A stretch of DNA of 64,000 nucleotides from Bog-473 sp963828505 (GCA_963828505.1 CAWHFM010000005.1:186001-250000); one strand, 5' to 3'. Counted from the stretch's first letter, positions 43,202 to 54,999 are shown. Made by a program: numbers and translations. The notes: generated by a model not told the origin, from the sequence alone.

Positions 43202-44602
43202 ATGGCAGCCACGGATCTCGACCTCGGTCGCTACCAGCTCGGATGGAGCGACGCCGAGGACTACGTCTTCAAGCCCAAGAAGGGCCTGAACGAGTCCATC
43301 GTCCGCGAGATGTCCGAAATGAAGGGCGAGCCGGAGTGGATGCGGAGCTTCCGTCTGCGCTCCCTCAAGCATTTCGAGCGCAAGCCGATGGCGCCGTGGT
43401 TCGCCACCCGGATGCCGGACCTCGACTTCGACGACATCTACTACTACATCAAGCCGACGGGCGGTCAGGTGGACAACTGGGAGGACCTCCCGGACGCCAT
43501 CAAGAACACCTACGAGAAGCTCGGGATCCCCGAGGCCGAGCGCAAGTACCTGGCCGGCGTGACGGCGCAGTACGAGTCGGAAGTCGTCTTCCACCGCAAC
43601 CGCGAGGACCTCGAGGCGCAGGGCGTCCTGTTCAGCGACATGGACACCGCGGTACGCGAGTACCCCGACATCGTCCGCAAGTGGTTCGGCAAGATCATCC
43701 CGCCCAACGACAACAAGTTCGCCGCGCTCAACTCGGCGGTGTGGTCGGGCGGGTCCTTCATCTACGTGCCGCCCGGGGTCAAGGTGGACATGCCACTGCA
43801 GGCCTATTTCCGCATCAACGCCGAGAACATGGGCCAGTTCGAGCGGACGCTGATCATCGCGGACGAGGGCTCACAGGTGCACTACATCGAGGGCTGCTCC
43901 GCCCCGGTGTACACGACCGACTCGCTGCACTCGGCCGTGGTCGAGCTCGTCGCCCTCCCGGGGTCGCGCATCACCTACACCACCATCCAGAACTGGTCGA
44001 CGAACGTCTACAACCTCGTGACCAAGCGCGCCCGGGCCGAGGCGGAGGCCCACGTGGAGTGGATCGACGGCAACATCGGCTCGCGCTTGACCATGAAGTA
44101 CCCCTCCGTCTACCTCATGGGGCCGAAAGCCAGCGGCGAGGTCCTCTCCGTCGCCTACGCCGGAGCGGGCCAGCACCAGGATGCCGGAGCCAAGATGTTC
44201 CACGTCGCTCCGGAGACGACCTCGACCATCGTTTCCAAGTCCATCTCCAAGGACGGCGGCATCACCACCTACCGGGGCAAGGTGCACGTCGACCCCGAAG
44301 CCCGGGGCGCCAAGTCCTTCGTCCGCTGCGACGCGCTGCTGCTCGACGACGAGTCGACGTCCGAGACCAAGCCCTACATGGAGATCGGGGAGCGCGACGC
44401 GCGCATCGGCCACGAGGCGACGGTCTCCAAGGTCGGCGAGGAACAGCTCTTCTACCTCATGAGCCGCGGGCTCTCCGAGGGCCAGGCCATGAGCATGATC
44501 GTGAACGGGTTCATCGAGCCGGTGACGCGGACGCTGCCGATGGAGTACGCGGTCGAGTGGAGCCGGCTGATTGAGCTGCAGATGGAGGGCTCGGTCGGCT
44601 GA
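43202..44602 (+). CDS. sufB: Fe-S cluster assembly scaffold SufB
   Basis: SufB is the scaffold of the SufBCD complex on which [4Fe-4S] clusters are built. The 466-aa protein has the full family length, with LNESIVREMSEMKGEPEWM near the start, SGGSFIYVPPGVKVDMPLQ, EGCSAPVYTTDSLHSA and the beta-helix core ending in FRCDA-like KSFVRCDALLLDD and EATVSKVGEEQLFYLMSRG. An AGGAG ribosome site precedes the ATG. It is the first gene of the plus-strand suf set. Confidence 0.97.
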   Translation: MAATDLDLGRYQLGWSDAEDYVFKPKKGLNESIVREMSEMKGEPEWMRSFRLRSLKHFERKPMAPWFATRMPDLDFDDIYYYIKPTGGQVDNWEDLPDAIKNTYEKLGIPEAERKYLAGVTAQYESEVVFHRNREDLEAQGVLFSDMDTAVREYPDIVRKWFGKIIPPNDNKFAALNSAVWSGGSFIYVPPGVKVDMPLQAYFRINAENMGQFERTLIIADEGSQVHYIEGCSAPVYTTDSLHSAVVELVALPGSRITYTTIQNWSTNVYNLVTKRARAEAEAHVEWIDGNIGSRLTMKYPSVYLMGPKASGEVLSVAYAGAGQHQDAGAKMFHVAPETTSTIVSKSISKDGGITTYRGKVHVDPEARGAKSFVRCDALLLDDESTSETKPYMEIGERDARIGHEATVSKVGEEQLFYLMSRGLSEGQAMSMIVNGFIEPVTRTLPMEYAVEWSRLIELQMEGSVG

Positions 44603-44630
44603 ATCGCCGGCAGCGTGGCACCATAGGGCC

Positions 44631-44975
44631 ATGCCCATGCGCGAGGAGTGCATCCACTTCCAGAGCCGGACCTACGCGTCCGGCGAGGCCGCCCGGTTCT
44701 GCGTGCTCGACCTCGCGCCCGAAGCGCCGTGGCGCTGTCCCGAGAACTGCCCGCAGTACCACCGGCGGATGGCCGACGTGGGTTGGGTGCACGGCAGCCT
44801 GGTCGAGCCCGCGCTCGAGGAGGAGCCGACCGGCGCCGGGGAGGGCGTGGCCGACCTGCTGAGCTCCGCTGAGGACATCGTCAACGACGTGGCGCCGGAG
44901 ATCCTCGACGAGGTGCGGGCCGAGGACGCACGCCGCGGCCGTTCCACCAACCGCTGGTGGCGCCGGCGGCGCTGA
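44631..44975 (+). CDS. Small Cys-containing conserved protein in the suf locus
   Basis: The 114-aa protein begins MPMREECIHFQSRTY and has four cysteines in its first 40 residues (EECIHF, RFCVLDL, WRCPENCPQY), spaced like a metal or Fe-S site, followed by an acidic helical half and a basic RWWRRRR end. It lies 28 bp behind sufB and is probably co-transcribed. I do not know a function; Fe-S carriage or regulation is a guess from position. Confidence 0.7.
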   Translation: MPMREECIHFQSRTYASGEAARFCVLDLAPEAPWRCPENCPQYHRRMADVGWVHGSLVEPALEEEPTGAGEGVADLLSSAEDIVNDVAPEILDEVRAEDARRGRSTNRWWRRRR

Positions 44976-44981
44976 CGCCGG

Positions 44982-45845
44982 TCAGCGCCCGGTGAACCTG
45001 GGCGACCGCTTCTCCATGAACGCGGTCACCGCCTCGACCAGGTCGTCCGAGGCGAGCATCCCGGCGTTCCACGTTGCCACGTACTCCAGCCCCTGCGCCA
45101 CCGTCCGGCCCTCGTTGGCGGCCAAGACGGCCTTGGTCCCCTGGACGGCGATCGGGGAGTTGGCCGCGATCTCCGACGCCATGGCCCGGGCCGCCTTCAG
45201 CACCCCCTCGGCATCGGCGGCGACGTCGTTGACGAGCCCGATGTCGCGGGCCCGCTCCGCGCTGATGTCCTTGCCCGTGAGCGCCAGCTCGTTGAGGTGT
45301 CCGGCGCTGATGATGGCCGGGAGGCGCTGCAACGAGCCCAGGTCGGCGACGATGGCCATCTTGGCCTCACGGACCGAGAACACGGCCTCGGCCGACGCCA
45401 GGCGGATGTCGCACGCCGCGATCAGGTCCACACCTCCACCGATGCAGTAGCCGTGCACGGCCGCGACCGTCGGTTTGAGACAGATTGCCACCGAGGTGAT
45501 GGCGTCCTGGAGCCGGATCACCTCGCCCCGCCCGGCCCTGGCCCGCGCCGCCATGGACGGGGCCCGCGTGGCGCCGGCCCCGGCGTCGTCGCCCATCCCG
45601 CCGGCCAGCGTGCTCCCCATCGCCTTGAGGTCGAGCCCGACGGAGAAGTGAGGGCCCTTGGCCGCGATCACGACGGCACGGACCGCGGGCTCCCCGCTCA
45701 CGGCGGCCATGGCTCGAGGCAGATCGCGCCACAGGTCCATACCCATGGCGTTGCGCGCCTCGGGCCGGTCCAGCCAGACGGTTGCGACGTACTCGTCCTG
45801 CTCAATGGTGAGGACCGGCGATTCGAACGTGGTGACGTCTCCCAT
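44982..45845 (-). CDS. Delta3,5-delta2,4-dienoyl-CoA isomerase-like crotonase
   Basis: This 287-aa crotonase-fold protein has D140 (GGGVDLIAACD), E160 and D168 (FSVREAKMAIVADLG), matching in order and spacing the three acidic residues of rat dienoyl-CoA isomerase ECH1. The enzyme would shift double bonds during breakdown of unsaturated acyl-CoAs. It sits on the minus strand between sufB and sufD, an unrelated gene inside the suf set. An internal Gly/Ala-rich insert lies at about 80-105. Confidence 0.87.
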   Translation of the reverse strand: MGDVTTFESPVLTIEQDEYVATVWLDRPEARNAMGMDLWRDLPRAMAAVSGEPAVRAVVIAAKGPHFSVGLDLKAMGSTLAGGMGDDAGAGATRAPSMAARARAGRGEVIRLQDAITSVAICLKPTVAAVHGYCIGGGVDLIAACDIRLASAEAVFSVREAKMAIVADLGSLQRLPAIISAGHLNELALTGKDISAERARDIGLVNDVAADAEGVLKAARAMASEIAANSPIAVQGTKAVLAANEGRTVAQGLEYVATWNAGMLASDDLVEAVTAFMEKRSPRFTGR

Positions 45846-45952
45846 GGCTCGCGAGGCTATCGGGGGGCGGGCAGGGCGACTCGGGGCGGCGGCGCCGGGC
45901 CGGCGCTGAGTGCCGCACCAGTCCAGCGCGGTGCACCGGACCAGTAGAGTGC

Positions 45953-47273
45953 ATGGGCCGCATTCGCCTCGGGAAGGGACCCATACTGCACACGTTCAGC
46001 GCCGAGGGCTCGGCCGCCCTGGCTGGCCCCGGGTGGCTCCGTGACCGGCGGGCTGCAGGCTACGAGGCTTTCGCGTCGACCCCGATGCCGTCCGAGGACG
46101 AGGAGGTGTGGCGCTACACGCCCATCGGCCACCTGGCGCTGGAGCGCTTCGAACCGGTCCGTGGCAACGGCTCGATGCACGCCGGGCAGGACCTCGCGGA
46201 GTCGCTGGGCGCCATCATCGGGCCTACCGCGGCGAGCGTGCTGGTCCACAACGGCTGGCCGGTGTCGACGACGAGCACATCGGGGGCCGGTCTCGCCGTC
46301 GGGGCTTCGGGCGACGTCCCGAGTTCCGTCGACATCGTGGGCTCGGTCCTGGAGGGCGGCGACGCGCTGGTGCGTCTCAACGACGCCTACGGACCCGACA
46401 TCGTCGTGGTCGACGTGCCCGTGGGAGTCCGGGTGGAACATCCGGTGCTGGTCGTGCACTGGTGCGACGCCGTGGCCTCCGCCATGTTCCCCCGCACCTG
46501 CGTCGCGCGCGCAGGAGGAGTCGTCGGTGGCCGTGGTCGAAGTGTTCGCCGGCCCGGCGGCCTCCTCGCTCGTCGTGCCGGTGACCGAGCTGGCGGCGGC
46601 GCGGCACGCGTCGCTCTCCTACGTCGCTCTCCAGGTGCTGGGCGAGGACGCATGGTCGGTCGCCCGGCTCGCCGCACGCGGCGGAGAGGATGCCGACGTG
46701 CGCACCTTCACCATGGGCCTCGGCGCGGCGTACGACAGAGTCCGGGCCGATGTCGCCGTCGACGGCCGCGGCGCGCACAGCAAGATCCTCTCCGCCTACC
46801 TCGGCCGTGGCGAGCAGGTGCACGACGTCCGGACCCTGCAGGACCACCTGGCGCCGAGGACCAACAGCGAGCTGCTGTGCCAAGGCGCGGTGGCCGACCA
46901 CTCGCGCTCGGTCTACAGCGGACTCATCCGCGTCCACCGGGGCGCCGTCCGCAGCGACGCCCGCCAGACCAACCACAACCTCGTGCTCGACGAGGGGGCC
47001 CATGCCGACTCGGTGCCCAACCTCGACATCCTCGAGAACGACGTCAAGTGCTCGCACGCGTCGACGGTCGGACCGGTCGACGAGGACCAGCGCTACTACC
47101 TCGAATCCCGCGGGGTGACACCCGAAGTGGCCGAGGGCCTCATCGTGCGCGGATTCTTCGACGACATCATCGATCGCGGCCCGGTGCCGGCCGCCACGCC
47201 GCTGCTGCGCCGTGAGGTCCACGACCGGTTGGGCACCACCCTGTCGGGCGGGAACCCGGTTGACCATGGCTGA
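45953..47273 (+). CDS. sufD: SufD, frameshifted as sequenced
   Basis: SufD pairs with SufB and SufC in the cluster assembly complex. The first frame from ATG 45953 covers EEVWRYTPIGHLALERF and the middle up to FPRTCVARA; after a one-base shift near 46500-46512, in a CGCGCGC run, the other frame continues with AQEESSVAVVEVF and the beta-helix ending KCSHASTVGPVDEDQRYYL and GFFDDIIDR. The halves fit exactly, and SufD is normally needed where no Isc system exists, so an assembly indel is the likely cause. The end overlaps the Rieske gene by 8 bases. Confidence 0.88.
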
Positions 47274-47583
47274 AACCGTCGTGCTGTGCCGGACGGACGA
47301 CCTCGCCCCGGGGGAGGCCAGGCGCTTCGACGTCGGCGGTTACCGGATCGCGCTCGTGCGCATCGGGGACGGGTTCCATGCCGTGGGCGACGAGTGCAGC
47401 CACGAGGACTACTCGCTCTCCGAGGGTGAGGTCTGGGCCGAGGACTGCCAAATAGAGTGCCCGCGCCACGGCAGCACGTTCGACCTCGTCACCGGCGAGC
47501 CGTGCTCCATGCCGGCGACGCAGCCGATCCCCGTCTACGGCCTCGAGGTCTCCGACGGGAAGGTCTCCGTGGTGCTGCCGTGA
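47266..47583 (+). CDS. Rieske-type ferredoxin
   Basis: The 105-aa protein is a single Rieske domain with the [2Fe-2S] ligands C44 and H46 (CSHED) and C65 and H68 (CPRHG). It starts inside the end of sufD and its stop overlaps sufC as GTGA, the tightly coupled sufD-Rieske-sufC order known in actinobacteria. It may carry electrons for cluster assembly or serve as ferredoxin of an oxygenase. Confidence 0.93.
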   Translation: MAETVVLCRTDDLAPGEARRFDVGGYRIALVRIGDGFHAVGDECSHEDYSLSEGEVWAEDCQIECPRHGSTFDLVTGEPCSMPATQPIPVYGLEVSDGKVSVVLP

Positions 47584-48326
47584 GCGCGGAGCGGAACGAA
47601 CACGTCTTCGAGGTGACGGGACTGCACGCGTCGGCCGGCGGCCGCGAGGTGCTGCACGGCGTCGACCTGCGGGTGCGCAGTGGCGAGGTCCACGTCATCA
47701 TGGGTCCCAACGGCTCGGGGAAGAGCACCCTGGCCCACGCGCTGATGGGCCGGCCCGGTACCGAGGTGACCGCGGGGAGTATCACGCTCGACGGGAAGGA
47801 GCTCCGCGGCCGGCCCGCCTGGGAGCGCGCTCGCGCCGGCCTGTTCCTCGCCCTTCAACACCCGCTCGAGGTGCCAGGCGTCGGCCTGGACTCGCTCCTC
47901 GCCGCCGCGACCGGAAGCGACACCGGCGCCGAGCTGGCGGCGCGCATGGCCGTCGAGGCCAAGGCGATCGGCCTCGACGAGCAGCTGCTGCACCGCCCGG
48001 TCAACGTCGACCTCTCGGGCGGCGAGAAGAAGCGGACCGAGATGGTGCAGCTCGGCATCCTGCGCCCGTCGATCTGCGTCCTCGACGAGATCGACTCCGG
48101 CCTCGACGTCGACGCGCTGGGCGAGGTGGCACGCCGGCTGCAGTGGGCGACCACGGAGTGGGGAGTCGGCATCCTCGCCATCACGCACTTCAACCGCTTC
48201 CTGGTGGAGCTCGAGGCCGACCTGGTGCACGTCATGGTCGGCGGCCGCATCGTCGCCACCGGCGACGCCGCGCTGGCGCTCGAGCTCGAGACGACGGGCT
48301 ACGCCGGCTACCAGACCGCATCCTGA
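47580..48326 (+). CDS. sufC: Fe-S assembly ATPase SufC (plus-strand copy)
   Basis: SufC is the ABC-type ATPase that drives conformational change in the SufBCD complex. The 248-aa protein has Walker A GPNGSGKST, the SufC-type signature LSGGEKKRTEM, Walker B VLDEIDSGLDVD and the switch His in AITHFNR. Coupled to the Rieske gene by GTGA, it completes the sufB-sufD-Rieske-sufC set. A second sufC lies at 51520-52269. This copy keeps all catalytic motifs but is more divergent in the Q-loop region (LALQHP). Confidence 0.93.
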   Translation: MSAERNEHVFEVTGLHASAGGREVLHGVDLRVRSGEVHVIMGPNGSGKSTLAHALMGRPGTEVTAGSITLDGKELRGRPAWERARAGLFLALQHPLEVPGVGLDSLLAAATGSDTGAELAARMAVEAKAIGLDEQLLHRPVNVDLSGGEKKRTEMVQLGILRPSICVLDEIDSGLDVDALGEVARRLQWATTEWGVGILAITHFNRFLVELEADLVHVMVGGRIVATGDAALALELETTGYAGYQTAS

Positions 48327-48377
48327 GCGCGCGCTGCGTGCCACGGAATCGGCGGCGGCCCTTGGTACCGTTGGCCC

Positions 48378-49745
48378 ATGGCGAACGGTCGTCCTACGGG
48401 CGACGGCTCGGGCCGCTCCCCTCGCGGACGCGGTGACAGGGTCGCCAACCAGGAAGGATTGTCGGCGCTGGGCCGCGAGATGCGGGGCGGGGCGGACACC
48501 GGTCGCGTCGCGAACGAATCGGGGTTGCGCGCGCTCGGGACACGCATCGACCGGAGCAGTTCGCGGCGCCGCCGGAGCGGCCGAGCGCGCTGGAGCCTGG
48601 GCAAGAAGGTGGGCGTGGTGCTCGCCGCCATGCTCGTGCTCGCGGTGGCCGTGGCCGGCGGCAGCTACGGCTACCTGCGGTACCGATTCGACCAGATCAA
48701 CAAGATCCACGTAGCCGACGAGGTGGCTGTCCAGAGCGGCCAGCCCTTCACCATCCTCGTGATCGGGTCGGACAGCCGGGTCGGGGACACCGGCGCGCAG
48801 GCTCAGGCGTTCGGCTCCGCCTCGGAGGTCACGGGCCAGCGCAGCGACGTCGTGCAGCTGTGGCGGGTGTCGCCCTCGACCAAGCAGATCCAGATCGTGT
48901 CCATCCCGCGTGACACCGTGGTCACCATGCTCCCACCCGACTCGGAGCAGTTCGGGACCTACAACCGCATCAACTCGTCGTACAACTCCGGAGCCAACCA
49001 GCTGGTCAAGACGATCACCGCCAACTTCGGCATCCCCATCAACCACGTGGTCCAAGTCGACTTCTCCGGGTTCGAGGACGCGGTGAACGCCCTGGGTGGG
49101 ATCTATCTCAATTTCAGTTACCCGGCGAAGGATTCGTATTCGGGCCTCGACATCACGACACCCGGGTGCCAGCTCCTGCAGGGCTTCCAGGCGTTGGCGG
49201 TGGCGCGGGCGCGGCACTACGAGTACTACGCCAACGGGTACTGGCAGTACGACCCGACCAGCGACTTCGGACGCATCGAGCGCCAGGACACGTTCATCCG
49301 CGCCCTGATGGACTCGGCCAAGTCCAAGGTGAACCCCCTGACCGTGAACGCCTTCATCGGCTCCATCCACGAAGGCGTCTCCATCGACGACGGCTTCAGT
49401 TTCAACCAGCTGATCGGCCTGGCGCTGACGTACCACTCGTTCAACCCCGCGGACCTGCAGGCCCAGACGCTCCCGACCGTGCCGTCGAACGCGTTCGGCG
49501 GATTGGGCGACGTGCTCACGGTCGACCAGCCGGCGGCGCAGCAGCTCCTGGTCAACGTCTTCGGTTCGAGCTTGGTCACGCCCACCAACCCACCTCCGGA
49601 CGTGAACGGGGTGCCGCAACCTCCGCCCGCCGTCACGCCGACGACGAGCGCCAGCGCGCAGCCGGCGGCCGGCGCGTCCGATCCGGCGACGACGACCACG
49701 ACGACCGCGCCGCCCTACAACCCGACCGTCTGCACGCCCGCTTGA
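48378..49745 (+). CDS. LytR-CpsA-Psr (LCP) family cell-wall polymer ligase
   Basis: LCP enzymes transfer lipid-linked polymers such as arabinogalactan or teichoic acids onto peptidoglycan. The 455-aa protein has a basic cytoplasmic part, a membrane helix at about 77-100, and an outer LCP domain with VIGSDSR, the IPRDTVV block, NRINSSYN and the catalytic Arg region ARARHYEYY...GRIERQ. The end is a Thr/Pro-rich tail of about 70 residues. TACCGT stands 6 nt before the ATG, nearly the same sequence as at the Mcl gene. Confidence 0.92.
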   Translation: MANGRPTGDGSGRSPRGRGDRVANQEGLSALGREMRGGADTGRVANESGLRALGTRIDRSSSRRRRSGRARWSLGKKVGVVLAAMLVLAVAVAGGSYGYLRYRFDQINKIHVADEVAVQSGQPFTILVIGSDSRVGDTGAQAQAFGSASEVTGQRSDVVQLWRVSPSTKQIQIVSIPRDTVVTMLPPDSEQFGTYNRINSSYNSGANQLVKTITANFGIPINHVVQVDFSGFEDAVNALGGIYLNFSYPAKDSYSGLDITTPGCQLLQGFQALAVARARHYEYYANGYWQYDPTSDFGRIERQDTFIRALMDSAKSKVNPLTVNAFIGSIHEGVSIDDGFSFNQLIGLALTYHSFNPADLQAQTLPTVPSNAFGGLGDVLTVDQPAAQQLLVNVFGSSLVTPTNPPPDVNGVPQPPPAVTPTTSASAQPAAGASDPATTTTTTAPPYNPTVCTPA

Positions 49746-49763
49746 GCCGACGCCCGCCTTGCG

Positions 49764-50260
49764 TCAGGAGGCGACGGCGGCCACCTCGTCGAGCCCCTGA
49801 GCCAGCGCGTTCCAGCTCAGCGTGGCGCACTTGATGCGCACCGGGAATTTCACCACGCCCTGGAGGGCAGCCAGCTCGCCCAACTGGCTCAGGTCGATCT
49901 CCTCGGGCTCGGCGTCCACGACCTCGTCGTCGATGTCGTGATCGCCGAGCGATGCCTCGTGGATCGACATCATGCCTTTGAACGTGCTGATGAGCTTTCG
50001 GACCTCGTCGAGGCCCTTGCCCTTCACCGCGGCCGACATGAGAGACGCGGAGGACTGGCTGATGGAGCAGCCCGAGCCCCCGATCTTGAGGTCGGCCAGC
50101 GTGCCGTCCTCGACCAGCAGGCTGACGACGACCTCGTCGCCGCACAAGGGGTTGAAGCCCTCCACGCGATGGGCGGGGGGGGACTCGAGCTCGCCGCGGT
50201 TGCGGGGCGAGCGGTAGTGGTCGAGGATGATCTCGCGGTACAGCTCTTCGAGGTCGGCCA

Positions 50261-50261
<1 letters not shown>
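49764..50261 (-). CDS. sufU: SufU-type Fe-S scaffold / sulfur acceptor
   Basis: SufU takes sulfur from SufS in Gram-positive bacteria using zinc. The 165-aa protein has the three ligand cysteines C40 (NPLCGD), C65 (GSGCSISQSS) and C145 (IKCATLSW) with D42, and the extra stretch of about 20 residues before the last Cys that separates SufU from IscU. Its ATG overlaps the sufS stop as TGATG. Confidence 0.95.
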
Positions 50262-52269
<2,008 letters not shown>

Positions 52270-52327
52270 CACCAAAAGCTTACCGTTTTAGTCGGGTTTC
52301 CCGTTCCGCGTCCGGCCGGCACAAGCC

Positions 52328-52945
52328 TTACCAGCCTCGGTCGACCCAATCCTGGAGGTGGGGCGATTCCTCGCCGACCGTGGTGGACGTGCCGTGGCCG
52401 GGCAGGACGAGGGTGTCGGTCGGGAACGCGGCGAAGATCCGGCGGTCGATGGAGGTGATGATGGTGTCGAAGTCGCCGCCCTCGAACGAGGTGTTGCCCG
52501 GGCCTCCCGGGAACAGCGTGTCGCCCGAGAACAACAGGTTGGTGCCCTCGACGGCGAAGCAGATTGAGCCCGGGGTGTGACCGGGTGTGGCCAGGGTGCG
52601 GATGCGCACGTCGCCGACCTCCAGCGTCTCGTCGTCGTCGAGGATGAGGTCGTAGCTGGGCAGCATGCCCGCGTCGGCGCTGGTCACGGCCACCGAAATG
52701 CCGGCATCGCGAACTGCGGGGACGGCCTGGATGTGGTCCCAGTGCCCATGGGTCTCCACGACCTGGTTCACGCCCAGGTCCCGGCAGATGGGGAGCAGGG
52801 CCTCGTGCTCGTTCGCCGCGTCGATGAGCATGGCCTCGCCCGACCTCTTGCAACGCAGGATGTAGACGTTGTTGTCCATCGGGCCCACCACGATCTGGTG
52901 AACCTCAGCCCGGGCGTCGCTCCAGATCTCCTCGAGCTGTCCCAT
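52328..52945 (-). CDS. Glyoxalase II-like MBL-fold hydrolase
   Basis: The 205-aa metallo-beta-lactamase-fold protein has the metal motif THGHWDHIQ (HxHxDH), the later His in TPGHTPGSI, the bridging Asp in LFSGDTLF and the final His in LPGHGTST. This set fits hydroxyacylglutathione-hydrolase-like enzymes, in actinobacteria perhaps acting on mycothiol esters. The ATG at 52945 follows a strong AAGGAGGAG ribosome site. It lies upstream of sufC with 58 bp between, so co-transcription is possible. Confidence 0.88.
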   Translation of the reverse strand: MGQLEEIWSDARAEVHQIVVGPMDNNVYILRCKRSGEAMLIDAANEHEALLPICRDLGVNQVVETHGHWDHIQAVPAVRDAGISVAVTSADAGMLPSYDLILDDDETLEVGDVRIRTLATPGHTPGSICFAVEGTNLLFSGDTLFPGGPGNTSFEGGDFDTIITSIDRRIFAAFPTDTLVLPGHGTSTTVGEESPHLQDWVDRGW

Positions 52946-53132
52946 TGATCTCCTCCTTGGTCTCCTCGACCGTCGTCGACATGGTGCGTGCCGACCCGCC
53001 AGCGCGTCACCCCAGCGTGGCACAGCGCCAGACCCGTTGGTGACGGACGTCCCGGGTCTGGTAGACACGGCCGAGCAAGCAAACGGAACCGCCGGCGGGG
53101 CTGCCGGGGGATGTAGGCAGAGGAGCCCGCGC

Positions 53133-54248
53133 ATGAATTTCGCCTTCAGTGAGGAGCAAGAGGAGCTTCGCGCCTCAGTCCGGCGGTTCCTGGCCGAGAA
53201 GTCGCCCGAGACCGAGGTCCGGCGTCTGATGGACACGACCGAGGGTTACGACCCGGCTGTGTGGAGCCAGATGGCCGACCAGCTCGGCCTCCAGTCGCTG
53301 ACCATCCCCGAGGAGTTCGGGGGTTCCGGATTCACGTACGTGGAGTTGACGGTCGTGCTCGAGGAGATGGGCGCCGCACTGCTGTGCGCACCGTTCTTCT
53401 CCACCGTCGCGCTGGCCGCCAACGCGTTGCTCACCTCGGGCGACGACGACGCCAAGAAATCGTTGCTGCCCGGGCTGGCGTCGGGCGAGACCATCGCCAC
53501 CCTCGCCATCACCGAGGACAACGGCAAGTGGGATTTCAGCGGCATCGAGTGCGCGGCGACACAGAAGGGCGACGGCTGGGTGCTCGACGGCCACAAGATG
53601 TTCGTCATCGACGGCCACGTCGCCGACCTGATCGTGGTGGCGGCGCGCACGGCCAAGGGGGTGTCGCTCTTCGCCGTGCCCGGTGACGCGGCCGGCCTGA
53701 CCCGGACGCCTTTGCCGACCATGGACCAGACTCGCAAGCAGGCGAGGCTGGAGTTCGCCGGCACACCTGCTTCGCTCATCGGTACCGACGGGGGCGCTGA
53801 GCCGGGGCTGACCAAGACCCTCGACCTGGCTGCGGTGGCGTTGGCCGCCGAGCAGGTAGGTGGAGCCCAGCGCGTGCTCGACGCGTCGGTCGAGTACGCG
53901 AAGACCCGGATCCAATTCGGCCGCCCGATCGGCAGCTTCCAGGCCATCAAGCACAAGTGCGCGGACATGCTGCTCGAGGTCGAGTCGGCCAAGTCGGCCG
54001 CCTACTACGCGGCCTGGGCTGCGGCGGAGGACTCCGACGAGCTGCCCGTCGTGGCCAGCCTGGCCAAGTCGTATTGCTCCGAGGCCTACTTCCACGCCGC
54101 GGCCGAGAACATCCAGATCCACGGCGGCATCGGGTTCACCTGGGAGCACCCGGCCCACCTCTACTTCAAGCGGGCGAAATCGTCCGAGCTCCTCCTCGGT
54201 GACCCCTCGTACCATCGGGAGCTCCTGGCGCAGCGCATCGGGATCTGA
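53133..54248 (+). CDS. Acyl-CoA dehydrogenase family protein
   Basis: The 371-aa protein has the N-terminal helix FAFSEEQEELRASVRRFL, a middle beta domain (LAITEDNGKWDF) and the C-terminal IQIHGGIGFTWEHPAHLYFKR. Where usual enzymes have a YEGT loop with the catalytic Glu, this one reads LLLGDPSYHRE. That variant is common in actinobacterial FadE proteins, several of which work as alpha2beta2 partners in steroid degradation. It may therefore need a partner subunit. A hydrolase gene follows within 2 bases. Confidence 0.88.
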   Translation: MNFAFSEEQEELRASVRRFLAEKSPETEVRRLMDTTEGYDPAVWSQMADQLGLQSLTIPEEFGGSGFTYVELTVVLEEMGAALLCAPFFSTVALAANALLTSGDDDAKKSLLPGLASGETIATLAITEDNGKWDFSGIECAATQKGDGWVLDGHKMFVIDGHVADLIVVAARTAKGVSLFAVPGDAAGLTRTPLPTMDQTRKQARLEFAGTPASLIGTDGGAEPGLTKTLDLAAVALAAEQVGGAQRVLDASVEYAKTRIQFGRPIGSFQAIKHKCADMLLEVESAKSAAYYAAWAAAEDSDELPVVASLAKSYCSEAYFHAAAENIQIHGGIGFTWEHPAHLYFKRAKSSELLLGDPSYHRELLAQRIGI

Positions 54249-54249
54249 G

Positions 54250-54999
54250 GTGGCGGGGCCATTCCGGCTCCGGCCTGGCCCGGCGGGCGACCTGGCCACC
54301 TACGCCAGCGCGTCGGGTCCCAGCGCTTCTGTGCGGGGCCACGTCGTCCTGTGCCACGACTTGCCGCGGCCGATGGGCGCAGGCGCCGATGTGGCCGTCA
54401 CCTACCCCGCGCTGGCCGACCGCCTGCACCGTGAGTCGGGCTGGCGGGTCGTCGCGGCCGCCCTCCGCGGGGCCCGCGACTCTGCGGGTGACTTCTCACC
54501 GCTCGGCTGGCTCGACGACTTGGCCTTCGTAGCGGAGGCCGAGGTTCCGGATTCCTCGCCGCGTGTCGTCGTCGGCTTCGGCTTCGGCGGGGTGCTCGCC
54601 CTGCACCTGGCGGCCCGCGACGAGCGGGTGGCCGGGGTCGCTTGCCTAGGCACCCCGGCCGACCTGACGCTCCTGGCCGCCGACCCGGACGCGCTCCTCG
54701 AACGCTGTGTCCTGAGCGGCGTGGTCTCGACGCCGGGCTTCCCGCCATCGACCGAGGCCTGGGCGAAGGAGCTCTCGCTCTTCGATCCCGCGGCGGACGC
54801 CGCTGCGCTGAAGGGCCGGTCGCTCCTCGTCGTCCACGGGACCGACGACCCTGACGTGCCCCTGTCCGACGCGCGCGCACTTTCGTCGGCGGCCACCGGG
54901 CCGTCCGAGCTCCACGTCGTCCACGGCGCGGGGCACTGGCTGCGCGCCGACCCGAGGGTGATCGCCCTGCTGCTGGGCTGGCTCGAGCGGCTGCACTGA
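54250..54999 (+). CDS. Alpha/beta-hydrolase-fold protein lacking the nucleophile Ser
   Basis: The 249-aa protein has an alpha/beta-hydrolase fold with the acid in HGTDDPDVP and the His in GAGHWLRAD, but the nucleophile elbow reads VVGFGFGG instead of GxSxG, so the catalytic Ser is replaced by Gly. It may be a non-catalytic relative, or the sequence may hold an error. The gene follows the acyl-CoA dehydrogenase directly and is presumably co-transcribed. Confidence 0.78.
   Translation: MAGPFRLRPGPAGDLATYASASGPSASVRGHVVLCHDLPRPMGAGADVAVTYPALADRLHRESGWRVVAAALRGARDSAGDFSPLGWLDDLAFVAEAEVPDSSPRVVVGFGFGGVLALHLAARDERVAGVACLGTPADLTLLAADPDALLERCVLSGVVSTPGFPPSTEAWAKELSLFDPAADAAALKGRSLLVVHGTDDPDVPLSDARALSSAATGPSELHVVHGAGHWLRADPRVIALLLGWLERLH

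Noticed and set aside
47535..49619. A 694-codon minus-strand frame across sufC and the LCP gene
   Set aside because: It is antisense to two clear genes and shows no domain; long open antisense frames are expected at this GC content.
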